Source: Deltaproteobacteria bacterium (GTDB lineage: Bacteria; Desulfobacterota; Desulfobacteria; Desulfobacterales; JAUVKB01). Taken from it: a stretch of 18,256 bases of DNA. Where the stretch lies: contig JAUVKB010000018.1 in assembly GCA_030596405.1 (NCBI GenBank), positions 1 through 18,256 of the forward strand, given 5' to 3'. The position numbers and the translations under genes were made by a program. Positions 6,962-14,387 of the stretch are shown one piece after another. The number at the start of each line of letters is the position of its first letter. Position 1 is the stretch's first letter. The notes below the pieces were generated by a model that saw nothing but the letters and a program-made list of their open reading frames with translations, was not told the origin of the DNA and ran no database searches.

Positions 6962-7273
6962 ATGAAAGGCATGGGAAATATGATGAAGCAGGCCCAGAAG
7001 CTTCAGTCCAAAATGTTAAAACTGCAAAATGAGATGGCCGATAAGACTGTTGAAACTTCTTCCGGCGGAGGTATGGTAAAAGTTGTCGCAAATGGTAAAC
7101 AGCAGATAGTATCAATCCATATTGAAAAGGAAATTGTCGAATCCGATGATGTGGAAATGTTGCAGGATTTAATACTCGCAGCGATTAATGATGCTTTAAC
7201 AAGATCTCAGGAAATGGTTTCCGAACAGATGAGCAAACTTACCGGTGGGCTTAATATCCCCGGGTTGATGTAA
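6962..7273 (+). CDS. ybaB: YbaB/EbfC family nucleoid-associated protein
   Basis: 103 residues, the usual length for this family of small dimeric DNA-binding proteins that coat the nucleoid. The start MKGMGNMMKQAQKLQSKM and the body with SSGGGMVKVVANGKQQIVSI and the late DALTRSQEMVSEQMSKLTGG are diagnostic. The ribosome binding site is strong: AGGAGG at 6950-6955, overlapping the last base of the dnaX stop. With an 11-bp gap it is surely co-transcribed with dnaX. In most bacteria recR follows this pair; here no recR is present and transcription appears to end at a hairpin. Confidence 0.95.
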   Translation: MKGMGNMMKQAQKLQSKMLKLQNEMADKTVETSSGGGMVKVVANGKQQIVSIHIEKEIVESDDVEMLQDLILAAINDALTRSQEMVSEQMSKLTGGLNIPGLM

Positions 7274-7284
7274 TTGTAGAACTC

Positions 7285-7329
7285 TTTACGGGAACATCAA
7301 AACCGATGCTCCCGTAAAAAAGATTTTTT
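7285..7329 (+). terminator. Hairpin terminator after ybaB
   Basis: The stem TTTACGGGAACATC (7285-7298) pairs with GATGCTCCCGTAAA (7305-7318), 14 positions with one mismatch and a 6-nt loop. A run of six T (7324-7329) comes only after a short purine-rich stretch, so the U-tract is displaced by about five bases. The stem is strong. The imperfect tail leaves open a role as an mRNA-stabilising hairpin or a barrier to the convergent Nudix transcript. Confidence 0.6.
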
Positions 7330-7344
7330 GCAAAGCCGCAAAAT

Positions 7345-7848
7345 TCAGACGGCATAGGCGGCATAATATGTCCTTATGAATTTTAAATGACTCTCAAATG
7401 CAATCTCCGGCAGTTCTTCAGGATGGAACCATGCCGCATCGGCAGCGTCGTCTCCGGCCTTTAAAACGCCTGTATAATCTTTTACAAGATAGCCCATCAT
7501 AAGGACGGTAAAATAGACAGGGCTGACATTGGATGTAATCCCAAGGAGCATATCGATTCGGCCTGAGAGACCGGTCTCTTCTTTAAGCTCCCTTAAGGCT
7601 GACTGATCCGGGTTTTCACCAAGTTCCATAAATCCACCTGGAAGACACCAGTACCCTTTTTTCGGCTCTATACTTCTCTTAACAAGCAGGACATTTTCCT
7701 CATTATCCGGCACTACAATACAAGAGGCCGGTATCGGGTTTTCGTAAATCGGCTTATTGCAGCTCTTGCAGAAAAGACGATTTTTTCCTTCCATAAACTT
7801 TTGGGAAAGCTTTCCTCCGCAATAATGGCAATATATTTTTTTCTGCAT
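7345..7848 (-). CDS. Zinc-ribbon Nudix hydrolase
   Basis: 167 residues from the ATG at 7848. The frame stays open further upstream to 7986, but that stretch overlaps the end of the aldolase gene. The N-terminus is a four-cysteine zinc ribbon (Cys7, Cys10, Cys27, Cys30). The Nudix box spans 72-94: G-x5-E-x7-R86-E87-L-x-E90-E91-x-G93-L, in GGFMELGENP...RELKEETGL, with every key residue present. Relatives hydrolyse nucleoside diphosphate derivatives such as ADP-ribose or NADH, or act in nucleotide clean-up; the substrate is not visible here. The start codon lies one base after the aldolase stop (TAA A ATG), and the AAGGAG sequence is within the aldolase end, pointing to translational coupling. 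It is the last gene of the minus-strand run. Confidence 0.88.
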   Translation of the reverse strand: MQKKIYCHYCGGKLSQKFMEGKNRLFCKSCNKPIYENPIPASCIVVPDNEENVLLVKRSIEPKKGYWCLPGGFMELGENPDQSALRELKEETGLSGRIDMLLGITSNVSPVYFTVLMMGYLVKDYTGVLKAGDDAADAAWFHPEELPEIAFESHLKFIRTYYAAYAV

Positions 7849-7849
7849 T

Positions 7850-9145
7850 TTAATCGTCAAAATCTCCTTTCGGCCCCTTGTCGGTATCAATCGATTCAGA
7901 GCGTTTAACGATCTTTTCCCGCGTCCATTCGCCTGGATTTTCAATCCTTGTTGCCTTCGGCCCCGGATCATAGGTCCCGGCTTCAAGTATTGCCTTTACA
8001 GCAAGAGGAGCCGTATCATTTGCATTAAATACATTTACAAGCAGGTTATGGACAAAATCTTCAACACGTTTGGCCATCCTTTTTCTGATTTTTTCAGGCT
8101 GGCTCACCAGTTTGTTTTCAAAAGGGAGGTTAAGTTTTTTATAATTTCCGCCCTTGATCCCCTTTGAGTCGGCATAATCGACCATTTGAGCCCAAATTTT
8201 TTCCGTTACGCCTTCATCGGTTACCTTGATAAAATTGCCCTGATCATCAAGTATTGCGTTTCCGTAATCGTTAACCTCAAGGCCCCATGAAATCATCTGA
8301 AGAGCTGTCGCGACATTTGCCTTGGTTGTATTGGTTGTAGATGCTATCTGTCTTAATCTGTCTGAATTGTTTCCTGATGTGCCGTGCTGAGCGCCGGAAA
8401 GCCCATATTTTTTCAGGGCGTTATGAATTTGCATGGTCAACTCGATCTGTATCCCCTGATCGCTCTCTTCTATGCCGTGGGTTGTCCCGTTGTTTAATGC
8501 AATCCAGTTCGGAAAAATACCATGCGCATTTAACCCCTGGATGAGAAACAAAGCTTCATCCACGGTTGAAAGACCTTGTTTACCTTTAATTTCACCCACC
8601 TCGGTTTCAAGCCCAGCCCATTCAGGTATAAACGGGTTAAGCTCTATGTTTGCAAGCAGATTCTTGTCGTCAGTCAAATGTGAAGCATCTATGGCAATCG
8701 ATGTAATGCCTGCCTCAAAGAGTGTGGGAATTTCTGTCTTTGCCGGTTCAACATCTTCCTCTTTCTTGATTCCATAATGATCTGCGTGGATAGCAACGGG
8801 TATTGTAATATTCATCTCGTTGCATAGAGCATCGACCACTCTTGCCATATTCCAGTAATTTACAGCGCAATATGCGTCTGCCCCACCTTCCGACTTGGCG
8901 ATTTCAATCAGTATAGCGGCGTTTGCCCTTTGCGCTGCCTGCAGGACTCCTCTGACTATGGAGTAATTCCTGCCGTTAGCGGATATAGTCATGGCCTTGC
9001 CCTTTGCAATCAATGCCATATCTATAAACTTGCCGCTGACAATCAGAGCCTTTGAATTGGGAAACAGCTTAACAATATTCGGCGGACGACCAATTTCTAA
9101 AGCCCTTTTATAATCTGCTGAAACATCGATATTTTTTCCCGACAT
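7850..9145 (-). CDS. fba: Class II fructose-bisphosphate aldolase (long form)
   Basis: 431 residues. It catalyses the reversible cleavage of fructose 1,6-bisphosphate to dihydroxyacetone phosphate and glyceraldehyde 3-phosphate, with a divalent metal, in the cytoplasm. The zinc-site motif IHADHYG (His120, Asp122, His123) is clear, as are the acidic GLETEVGEIKGKQG segment, NGTTHG, and AQHGTSGNNSD near the substrate phosphate. It is about 70 residues longer than the E. coli FbaA type and belongs to a longer branch of class II aldolases. The ribosome binding site AAAAAGGAGG sits 6 bp before the ATG. The gene follows tkt by 92 bp on the same strand and is coupled to the Nudix gene. Aldolase and transketolase share glyceraldehyde 3-phosphate, which fits their pairing. 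Confidence 0.93.
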   Translation of the reverse strand: MSGKNIDVSADYKRALEIGRPPNIVKLFPNSKALIVSGKFIDMALIAKGKAMTISANGRNYSIVRGVLQAAQRANAAILIEIAKSEGGADAYCAVNYWNMARVVDALCNEMNITIPVAIHADHYGIKKEEDVEPAKTEIPTLFEAGITSIAIDASHLTDDKNLLANIELNPFIPEWAGLETEVGEIKGKQGLSTVDEALFLIQGLNAHGIFPNWIALNNGTTHGIEESDQGIQIELTMQIHNALKKYGLSGAQHGTSGNNSDRLRQIASTTNTTKANVATALQMISWGLEVNDYGNAILDDQGNFIKVTDEGVTEKIWAQMVDYADSKGIKGGNYKKLNLPFENKLVSQPEKIRKRMAKRVEDFVHNLLVNVFNANDTAPLAVKAILEAGTYDPGPKATRIENPGEWTREKIVKRSESIDTDKGPKGDFDD

Positions 9146-9237
9146 AACATACCTCCTTTTTATTAAAAGCGCATTTATAAATTTTTTTTAAAGATAAATA
9201 ATAAATCGAGCCATCGCCTTTTCATGCCGCCCTGTTA

Positions 9238-11262
9238 TCATCTATTCAACAAATCAAGAGCCTTTTGCACAATGTTTTCAGCGGTAAACCCGAATTTTTC
9301 CATAACCGTTCCGCCCGGCGCAGACGCGCCAAAACTTGTTATACCGATAATTTTGCCGGAGTTTCCAACATACCGCTCCCATCCCATGGGATGCCCGGCC
9401 TCTACCGCGATGCGTGAGGATACATCCGGTAAAAGGACATCGTCTTTATATTCCTGTGAAGTTTTTTCAAAAAGTTCCCAACTGGGCATGCTGACGACCC
9501 TGGATGAAATATTTTTCTTTTCAAGCAAATCCACAGCTTCAAGCGTGATATGAACTTCAGAACCTGTTGCTATAAATATTATATCAGGTTTTTCCTTGGA
9601 ATCCGCCAAAATATAAGCCCCGTTTTCCAATCCCTTTGCAGAGCCGTATTTTGTCTGATCTATTATGGGAAGTTTCTGGCGGCTCAGGATCAGGGCTACT
9701 GGACCGTCTGTGTTTTTAACCGCCTCGCGCCACGCCTCAAGTGTTTCGGTTGCATCCGCCGGCCTGATAACCGTAAGACCGGGGATGGCTCTCAATACGG
9801 CAAGGTGTTCAACGGGCTGGTGGGTCGGCCCGTCTTCGCCAACTGCGATGCTGTCATGGGTGAAAACATATGTCACCGGCAGTTTCATAAGACCGGCAAG
9901 CCGTATGGAAGGACGCATATAGTCGGCAAACACGAGAAAGGTCCCGCCATAGGGTCGAATCCCTTTATGAAGCGCCATTCCCGACAATATCCCTCCCATT
10001 GCATGTTCCCTGACTCCGAAACGGATATTTCGGCCTTCATAACTATTTTTTTGGAATTCATGGGAATTTTTTAAAATCGTATTGTTTGACGGAGCAAGAT
10101 CGGCAGAGCCGCCCATTATCGAAGGTATTTTTTCGGCAAGTGCGTTGAGTATTTTGCCTGAAGCGGCGCGGGTCGCCAGAGGACCCTGCTCTTTTGAAAA
10201 ATCCGGCAGGCTTTCATCCCACCCTTTAGTCAAAGTATTATTTATCGAATCGATCAGTTTTTTTGCAAGATCCGGGCACTCTTTGCTGTATGACTTAAAA
10301 TTTTCCCGCCATTTTGATTCAGCCGTTTTTCCCTTTTCAATACATTTTCTAAATACTTCGAGCGCCTGGTCAGGCACAAAAAAAGATGCGTCTTCAGGAC
10401 ATCCGAGGTTCTTTTTTGTAAGACGGATTTCATCTTCTCCGAGCGGCGCGCCGTGGGCATCTGCGGTATCCTGTTTATTGGGGCTGCCGAACGCAATATG
10501 GGTACGCAGCATAATAAGAGACGGTTTTTGGTCTTCGGCTTTTGCGTTTTCGATTGCATTGCAAATCGCTTCCACGTCATTTCCGTCTTCTACTTTCTGA
10601 ACATGCCAGTTATAGGCCCTGAACCTGATGGCCACATCTTCCGTAAATGTGATGTCGGTACTCCCCTCGATGGAAATTTTGTTGTCGTCATACAAACAGA
10701 TTAGCTTTGAAAGTCCGAGGTGCCCTGCCAGAGATGCGGCTTCGCTCGTGATCCCTTCCATCATATCGCCGTCGCCGCACATTACGAAAGTATAGTGGTT
10801 AACTATTTTATTTTCAGACTGGTTAAAAACCGCTGCAAGATGCTCTTGGGCCATCGCCATTCCCACGGCATTTGCAAAGCCCTGGCCCAAAGGGCCGGTC
10901 GTTGTTTCTACACCTGGAACACACCCGTATTCGGGATGCCCTGGAGTTTTACTCCCCCATTGGCGAAAATTTTTTATATCATCCAGACTTATATTATATC
11001 CTGTAAGATAAAAAAGGCTGTAAAGAAGCATGGATGCGTGCCCGCCGGAAAGTACAAAACGGTCCCTCTCCTGCCAATCAGGATTTGCAGGATTATGTTT
11101 TAGAAAGCGGGTCCACAAAACATAGGCCGCCGGCGCAAGCCCCATGGGCGCGCCGGGGTGGCCCGAATTGGCCTTTTGAATAGCATCCATCGAAAGGGTG
11201 CGGATAGTATTAATACACAGGTCATCTGTTGTTGTCCGGCTTTCCGGAAAGCCCATGCTCAT
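9238..11262 (-). CDS. tkt: Transketolase
   Basis: 674 residues from the ATG at 11262-11260, preceded by AAAGGAG at an ideal distance. An in-frame ATG five codons upstream (11277) lacks such a site and its codons themselves form the ribosome binding site, so I prefer the inner start. The enzyme transfers two-carbon units between ketose and aldose phosphates using thiamine diphosphate. Motifs are SGHPGAPMG (His35 region), LSGGHASM, GPLGQGFANAVGMA, the cofactor motif GDGDMMEGITSEA (from about 163), the catalytic Glu in FGVREHAMGG (near 420-425), DSIAVGEDGPTHQPVEH, and PGGTVMEKFGF near the end. Length is normal. It lies between the radical SAM gene (80 bp) and fba (92 bp) on one strand. Confidence 0.96.
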   Translation of the reverse strand: MSMGFPESRTTTDDLCINTIRTLSMDAIQKANSGHPGAPMGLAPAAYVLWTRFLKHNPANPDWQERDRFVLSGGHASMLLYSLFYLTGYNISLDDIKNFRQWGSKTPGHPEYGCVPGVETTTGPLGQGFANAVGMAMAQEHLAAVFNQSENKIVNHYTFVMCGDGDMMEGITSEAASLAGHLGLSKLICLYDDNKISIEGSTDITFTEDVAIRFRAYNWHVQKVEDGNDVEAICNAIENAKAEDQKPSLIMLRTHIAFGSPNKQDTADAHGAPLGEDEIRLTKKNLGCPEDASFFVPDQALEVFRKCIEKGKTAESKWRENFKSYSKECPDLAKKLIDSINNTLTKGWDESLPDFSKEQGPLATRAASGKILNALAEKIPSIMGGSADLAPSNNTILKNSHEFQKNSYEGRNIRFGVREHAMGGILSGMALHKGIRPYGGTFLVFADYMRPSIRLAGLMKLPVTYVFTHDSIAVGEDGPTHQPVEHLAVLRAIPGLTVIRPADATETLEAWREAVKNTDGPVALILSRQKLPIIDQTKYGSAKGLENGAYILADSKEKPDIIFIATGSEVHITLEAVDLLEKKNISSRVVSMPSWELFEKTSQEYKDDVLLPDVSSRIAVEAGHPMGWERYVGNSGKIIGITSFGASAPGGTVMEKFGFTAENIVQKALDLLNR

Positions 11263-11342
11263 TTTTTCTCCTTTCATATTACAAAATACCCAAAACCGTT
11301 CATATATTTTTTTGCAATACCGTCATTTAAAATCAAAATAAT

Positions 11343-12212
11343 TTAGAGCGCCCGCAGCCATTCCGGCTTAAGCGCAACTTTGCCTGCAAGCGCCGTATCG
11401 ATAAGCTTTAAAGTTTCTTCTTTATCTTTTGGGAGCCGTGCCTTTATCGGCAGATAATTTGAAGCATGATTTGCATGAAAAAGACCTCTTGAAAGGTTGG
11501 TATTAGATATCATGGTTCTAAGTTCTTCCAGCATTTCATCAGGTTCAAGAAGCAAAAATTCTCCTGCTTCATATTCATTATACAACGGCGTGCCCGGCAT
11601 CAGCATAAGACTTAATGCTCCAACATATTCAGGATCTATTTCTGAAAGAACCCTTCCTGTTTCCTGTGCATGTATTTTTGAACGTTCCCTGCCTGCAATT
11701 CCAAGAAGTACGGTAATCGAAAGCTTTATTCCGGCTTCTCTCGCTTTCTTTCCCATTTCAATCATTGCTTTTGCACTTGAGCCCTTATTTATTTTTTTCA
11801 GGGTGTAGTCATCGCCTGTTTCAAGACCCATATACGCAATGCTAAGGCCGTGTGATTTCAGCTCTTTCAATTCATCAAAGGTCTTCATTTTCAGGCTTTT
11901 TGCATTAGCATACAGACCCACACGTGTAACCCAGGGAAGCTGCTTTTCAATATCTACAAGTATTTTAAGCAAACGCTTCTGGGGAATTATAAGCGCGTCT
12001 CCGTCGCAGAGGAACAAACGGCGCTGGCGCTTGCAATATTTTGCCGCAAAGGCGATATCCTCCATAATAATCGAGTCTGATTTTATGCGGAAACGTTCCC
12101 CTTTGTATGCCCCGCAGAATGCACACTTGTTGTGTGAACACCCGACGGTTACCTGGAGTAATATGCTGTTGGCTTCACTGGGAGGCCTTATAATATTTCC
12201 TTCATAATGCAT
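11343..12212 (-). CDS. Radical SAM protein of unknown function, CX4CX2C cluster motif
   Basis: 289 residues from the ATG at 12212, chosen because GGAAAG lies about 7 bp before it; an in-frame ATG at 12257 has no ribosome binding site and sits in a hairpin region. The cluster motif is VTVGCSHNKCAFCGAYKG: Cys25, Cys30, Cys33, spaced CX4CX2C rather than the classic CX3CX2C. The rest fits a radical SAM barrel: LFLCDGDALI (strand 2), TRVGLYANAKS, a GLSIAYMGLETGDD segment resembling the GE/SAM-contact region, KLSITVLLGIAG, and LMLMPGTPLYNEYEAGEF. There is no B12-binding domain and no visible C-terminal cluster domain. I recall a widespread family of such proteins annotated only as radical SAM. The substrate is unknown. 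It is the first gene of the minus-strand run ending in tkt-fba-Nudix, but nothing links its chemistry to sugar metabolism. Confidence 0.85.
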   Translation of the reverse strand: MHYEGNIIRPPSEANSILLQVTVGCSHNKCAFCGAYKGERFRIKSDSIIMEDIAFAAKYCKRQRRLFLCDGDALIIPQKRLLKILVDIEKQLPWVTRVGLYANAKSLKMKTFDELKELKSHGLSIAYMGLETGDDYTLKKINKGSSAKAMIEMGKKAREAGIKLSITVLLGIAGRERSKIHAQETGRVLSEIDPEYVGALSLMLMPGTPLYNEYEAGEFLLLEPDEMLEELRTMISNTNLSRGLFHANHASNYLPIKARLPKDKEETLKLIDTALAGKVALKPEWLRAL

Positions 12213-12235
12213 AATTATCTTTCCAATCCTGTGTA

Positions 12236-12278
12236 GAAACCTTTGCAAAACATTCAATTTTGCATTTGCAAAGGTCTC
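12236..12278. repeat. Competing inverted repeats upstream of the radical SAM gene
   Basis: Outer arms ACCTTTGCAAA (12239-12249) and TTTGCAAAGGT (12265-12275) are perfect 11-bp complements and extend to 14 with one mismatch. Inside, TGCAAAA (12244-12250) and TTTTGCA (12258-12264) form a second perfect 7-bp stem that uses part of the same left arm, so the two hairpins exclude each other. On the minus strand the element ends about 24 nt before the radical SAM start. A third stem, GTTAAAA/TTTTAAC, lies at 12280-12301. Confidence 0.7.
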
Positions 12279-12377
12279 GTGTTAAAAAATTTTATTTTAA
12301 CGCAATTTTGGATTTATATGCAACCATTTTCCATAATTTTTACCCAAAAATACAGACCTAACTACCCAGATGGATAG

Positions 12378-12605
12378 GCTAAAGAATATCAATTATCCCG
12401 CAATGCCCGGAGATATTGTCAGTTAGCCCTGAACGGAAAAGTTTTTTTTGGAACTACAGTACGTTTAAAAACAGATGTAGCAAAGGTGTTCCCAGGCTCT
12501 GTATCAGTAAATGAAGCTTTTCAATTTTTACTTCGAACTACCCAAAAAAACAATAAATTTTATTGCCATATATGCATCAATGATGCATATATGGACAGAA
12601 GATAA
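12378..12605 (+). pseudogene. Decayed small antitoxin-like reading frame
   Basis: 75 codons are open between a TAG (12375-12377) and a TAA (12603-12605), with no ATG, GTG or TTG near the front. The residues AKEYQLSRNARR, then KVFFGTTVRL, DVAKVFPGSVSVNEA and FQFLLR strongly resemble a family of small bacterial proteins (KEYDxS..., then a P-x-S-x-S-V-N-E-A-L-R-x-L-type end) often found as antitoxin partners. An ATG sits just upstream (12370-12372) but in another frame, so the start was probably lost by a small indel. Downstream and one frame over, IWTEDKRLIKTATELDLKYK (12589-12648) resembles the tail of PIN-domain toxins. That would make the area the wreck of a toxin-antitoxin pair, but the second half is only a weak impression. 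It fills most of the spacer before pgm. Confidence 0.4.
12566..12594. repeat. Perfect 29-bp palindrome upstream of pgm
   Basis: Arms CCATATATGCATCA (12566-12579) and TGATGCATATATGG (12581-12594) are exact reverse complements around a single central A. It is far longer than expected by chance. It lies 112 bp before the pgm start, in the end of the decayed reading frame. It has no T-run after it, so it is not an obvious terminator. A dimeric-repressor operator or a DNA cruciform are possible. Confidence 0.9.
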
Positions 12606-12706
12606 AAGGTTGATTAAAACAGCAACAGAGCTTGATTTAAAATATAAAAACGGACTCCGATGCACGAAGAGAGGGTTATATTTTTATACCAAAAGGAGAA
12701 AATAAA

Positions 12707-14335
12707 ATGACATTGCATCCTTTAGCAGGAAAACCGGCGCCCAATTCCATACTGATAAATATTCCCAAATTGATTTCATCATACTATACCGGCAGCTCCC
12801 TGTATCCTGTTGCATTTGGAACATCCGGGCACAGGGGGTCGTCATTTAAAGGGACTTTTAATGAAAAGCATATTGCCGCGATAAGCCAGGCTATTTGTGA
12901 ATACCGGGCAGCACAGTCGATAACCGGCCCTTTGTTTTTAGGTTTTGACACCCATGCACTTTCAGAGCCTGCATTCAGGACAGCGCTGGAAGTTTTTGCC
13001 GCTAATAAAGTAAGAGTCGTTATCCACGCAAAAGATGAATACACCCCTACTCCGGTTATTTCTTTTTTAATATTGAATCATAACAAAAAGAATAAAAAAG
13101 AATTTGCAGACGGTGTAGTAATTACGCCTTCCCACAATCCTCCCGGTGATGGAGGTTTTAAATACAATCCTTCTCACGGAGGGGGCGCTGACGTGGATGT
13201 GACCGGATTGATTCAAGACAGGGCAAATGAATTGATGAGCAGGAACAATTCAGAAATCAAAAGAATCCCTTATGAAAAAGCAAGAAAGGCTGATACAACC
13301 ATTGAGCAGGATTTTATTACTCCATTTGTCGATTCTCTGTCAAACGTGATTGACATGGAAGCGATTCAAAATGCCGGGCTTAGAATCGGGGCGGATCCGA
13401 TGGGGGGCGCCGGAGTGCATTTTTGGGAGCCTATTGCCGAAAAATACGGTTTAAATATCAAGGTCGTCAACAAACTTGTCGATCCTGCATTCAGTTTTAT
13501 GCCTCTTGATTCGGACGGAGAAATAAGAATGGATTGTTCTTCTGCTTATGCAATGACAAATCTTATCACTATGGCGGACAAATTTGATATTGCCTGGGGC
13601 AATGATACGGATTTCGACAGGCATGGTATTGTCTGCCCGGACGGCCTTATGAATCCCAACCATTTTTTATCGACGGCCATCTGGTATTTATTACAGAACA
13701 GGCCTGCATGGGAAAAAGATCTTGGCGTGGGTAAAACATTGGTAAGCAGCAGTATGATTGACAGGGTTGTTGCGGGATTGGGCAGAAAACTTTATGAGGT
13801 TCCCGTAGGTTTCAAATGGTTTGTGCACGGTTTGCTGGAAGGTAAGCTGGCCTTTGGAGGAGAGGAAAGCGCCGGAGCATCTTTTTTGCGAAAGGACGGA
13901 ACCGCCTGGACAACAGATAAAGACGGTTTTTGCCTTACCTTGCTGGCTGCTGAAATCCTGGCAAAAACACAAAAAACTCCTGCTGAAATTTATAACGATG
14001 TTTTAGTTCCTCAGTACGGCAAACCATACTATAAAAGGGTAGACGGCCCGATCACCGACAGCCGAAAGGAAGTATTAAAAGGCCTGACTCCTGATACAGT
14101 CAAAATTTCTTCCGTAGCCGGTTTACCTGTTAAGGCGGTTATGACATCAGCTCCCGGAAACGGAGCTCCTGTCGGCGGCATAAAAGTAGTGCTCGGTGAT
14201 GGCTCCTGGTTTGCGATTAGACCGTCGGGAACCGAGCCTAAAATGAAGGTTTATATCGAAACTTTCGGCGGGGAAAAACTTTGGCAGCAAATATATGAGC
14301 AGGCGATTCCACTTATATTCGGGCAGACTGTATAA
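12707..14335 (+). CDS. pgm: Phosphoglucomutase (alpha-D-glucose phosphate-specific)
   Basis: 542 residues, matching the bacterial Pgm length. It interconverts glucose 1-phosphate and glucose 6-phosphate, linking glycolysis/gluconeogenesis to glycogen and sugar-nucleotide synthesis. Seen in order: VAFGTSGHRGSS (36-46), the active-site serine loop TPSHNPPGDGG with Ser142, the Mg2+ loop NDTDFDRHG (Asp300, Asp302, Asp304), the sugar-binding GGEESAG (384-390), and the phosphate-binding RPSGTEPK (505-512). The ribosome binding site AAAAGGAG is 7 bp before the ATG. It is first in pgm-pta-ackA; the 52-bp gap to pta holds only a small hairpin (AGCCG/CGGCT) and no U-tract, so read-through is likely. 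Confidence 0.96.
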   Translation: MTLHPLAGKPAPNSILINIPKLISSYYTGSSLYPVAFGTSGHRGSSFKGTFNEKHIAAISQAICEYRAAQSITGPLFLGFDTHALSEPAFRTALEVFAANKVRVVIHAKDEYTPTPVISFLILNHNKKNKKEFADGVVITPSHNPPGDGGFKYNPSHGGGADVDVTGLIQDRANELMSRNNSEIKRIPYEKARKADTTIEQDFITPFVDSLSNVIDMEAIQNAGLRIGADPMGGAGVHFWEPIAEKYGLNIKVVNKLVDPAFSFMPLDSDGEIRMDCSSAYAMTNLITMADKFDIAWGNDTDFDRHGIVCPDGLMNPNHFLSTAIWYLLQNRPAWEKDLGVGKTLVSSSMIDRVVAGLGRKLYEVPVGFKWFVHGLLEGKLAFGGEESAGASFLRKDGTAWTTDKDGFCLTLLAAEILAKTQKTPAEIYNDVLVPQYGKPYYKRVDGPITDSRKEVLKGLTPDTVKISSVAGLPVKAVMTSAPGNGAPVGGIKVVLGDGSWFAIRPSGTEPKMKVYIETFGGEKLWQQIYEQAIPLIFGQTV

Positions 14336-14387
14336 GCAATACCGTAGCCGTTCACGGCTTGTGACTTAAGAAAATCCGGAGGTTGCC

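Noticed and set aside
9550..10600. Long plus-strand frames inside transketolase
   Set aside because: They are antisense to a gene with complete motifs, lack ribosome binding sites and show no domain-like composition.
12511..12705. A 64-codon ATG frame before pgm
   Set aside because: It has no ribosome binding site, begins inside the decayed antitoxin-like frame, and contains the palindrome. Only its second half might echo a PIN-domain tail, so I treat it as remnant, not as a gene.
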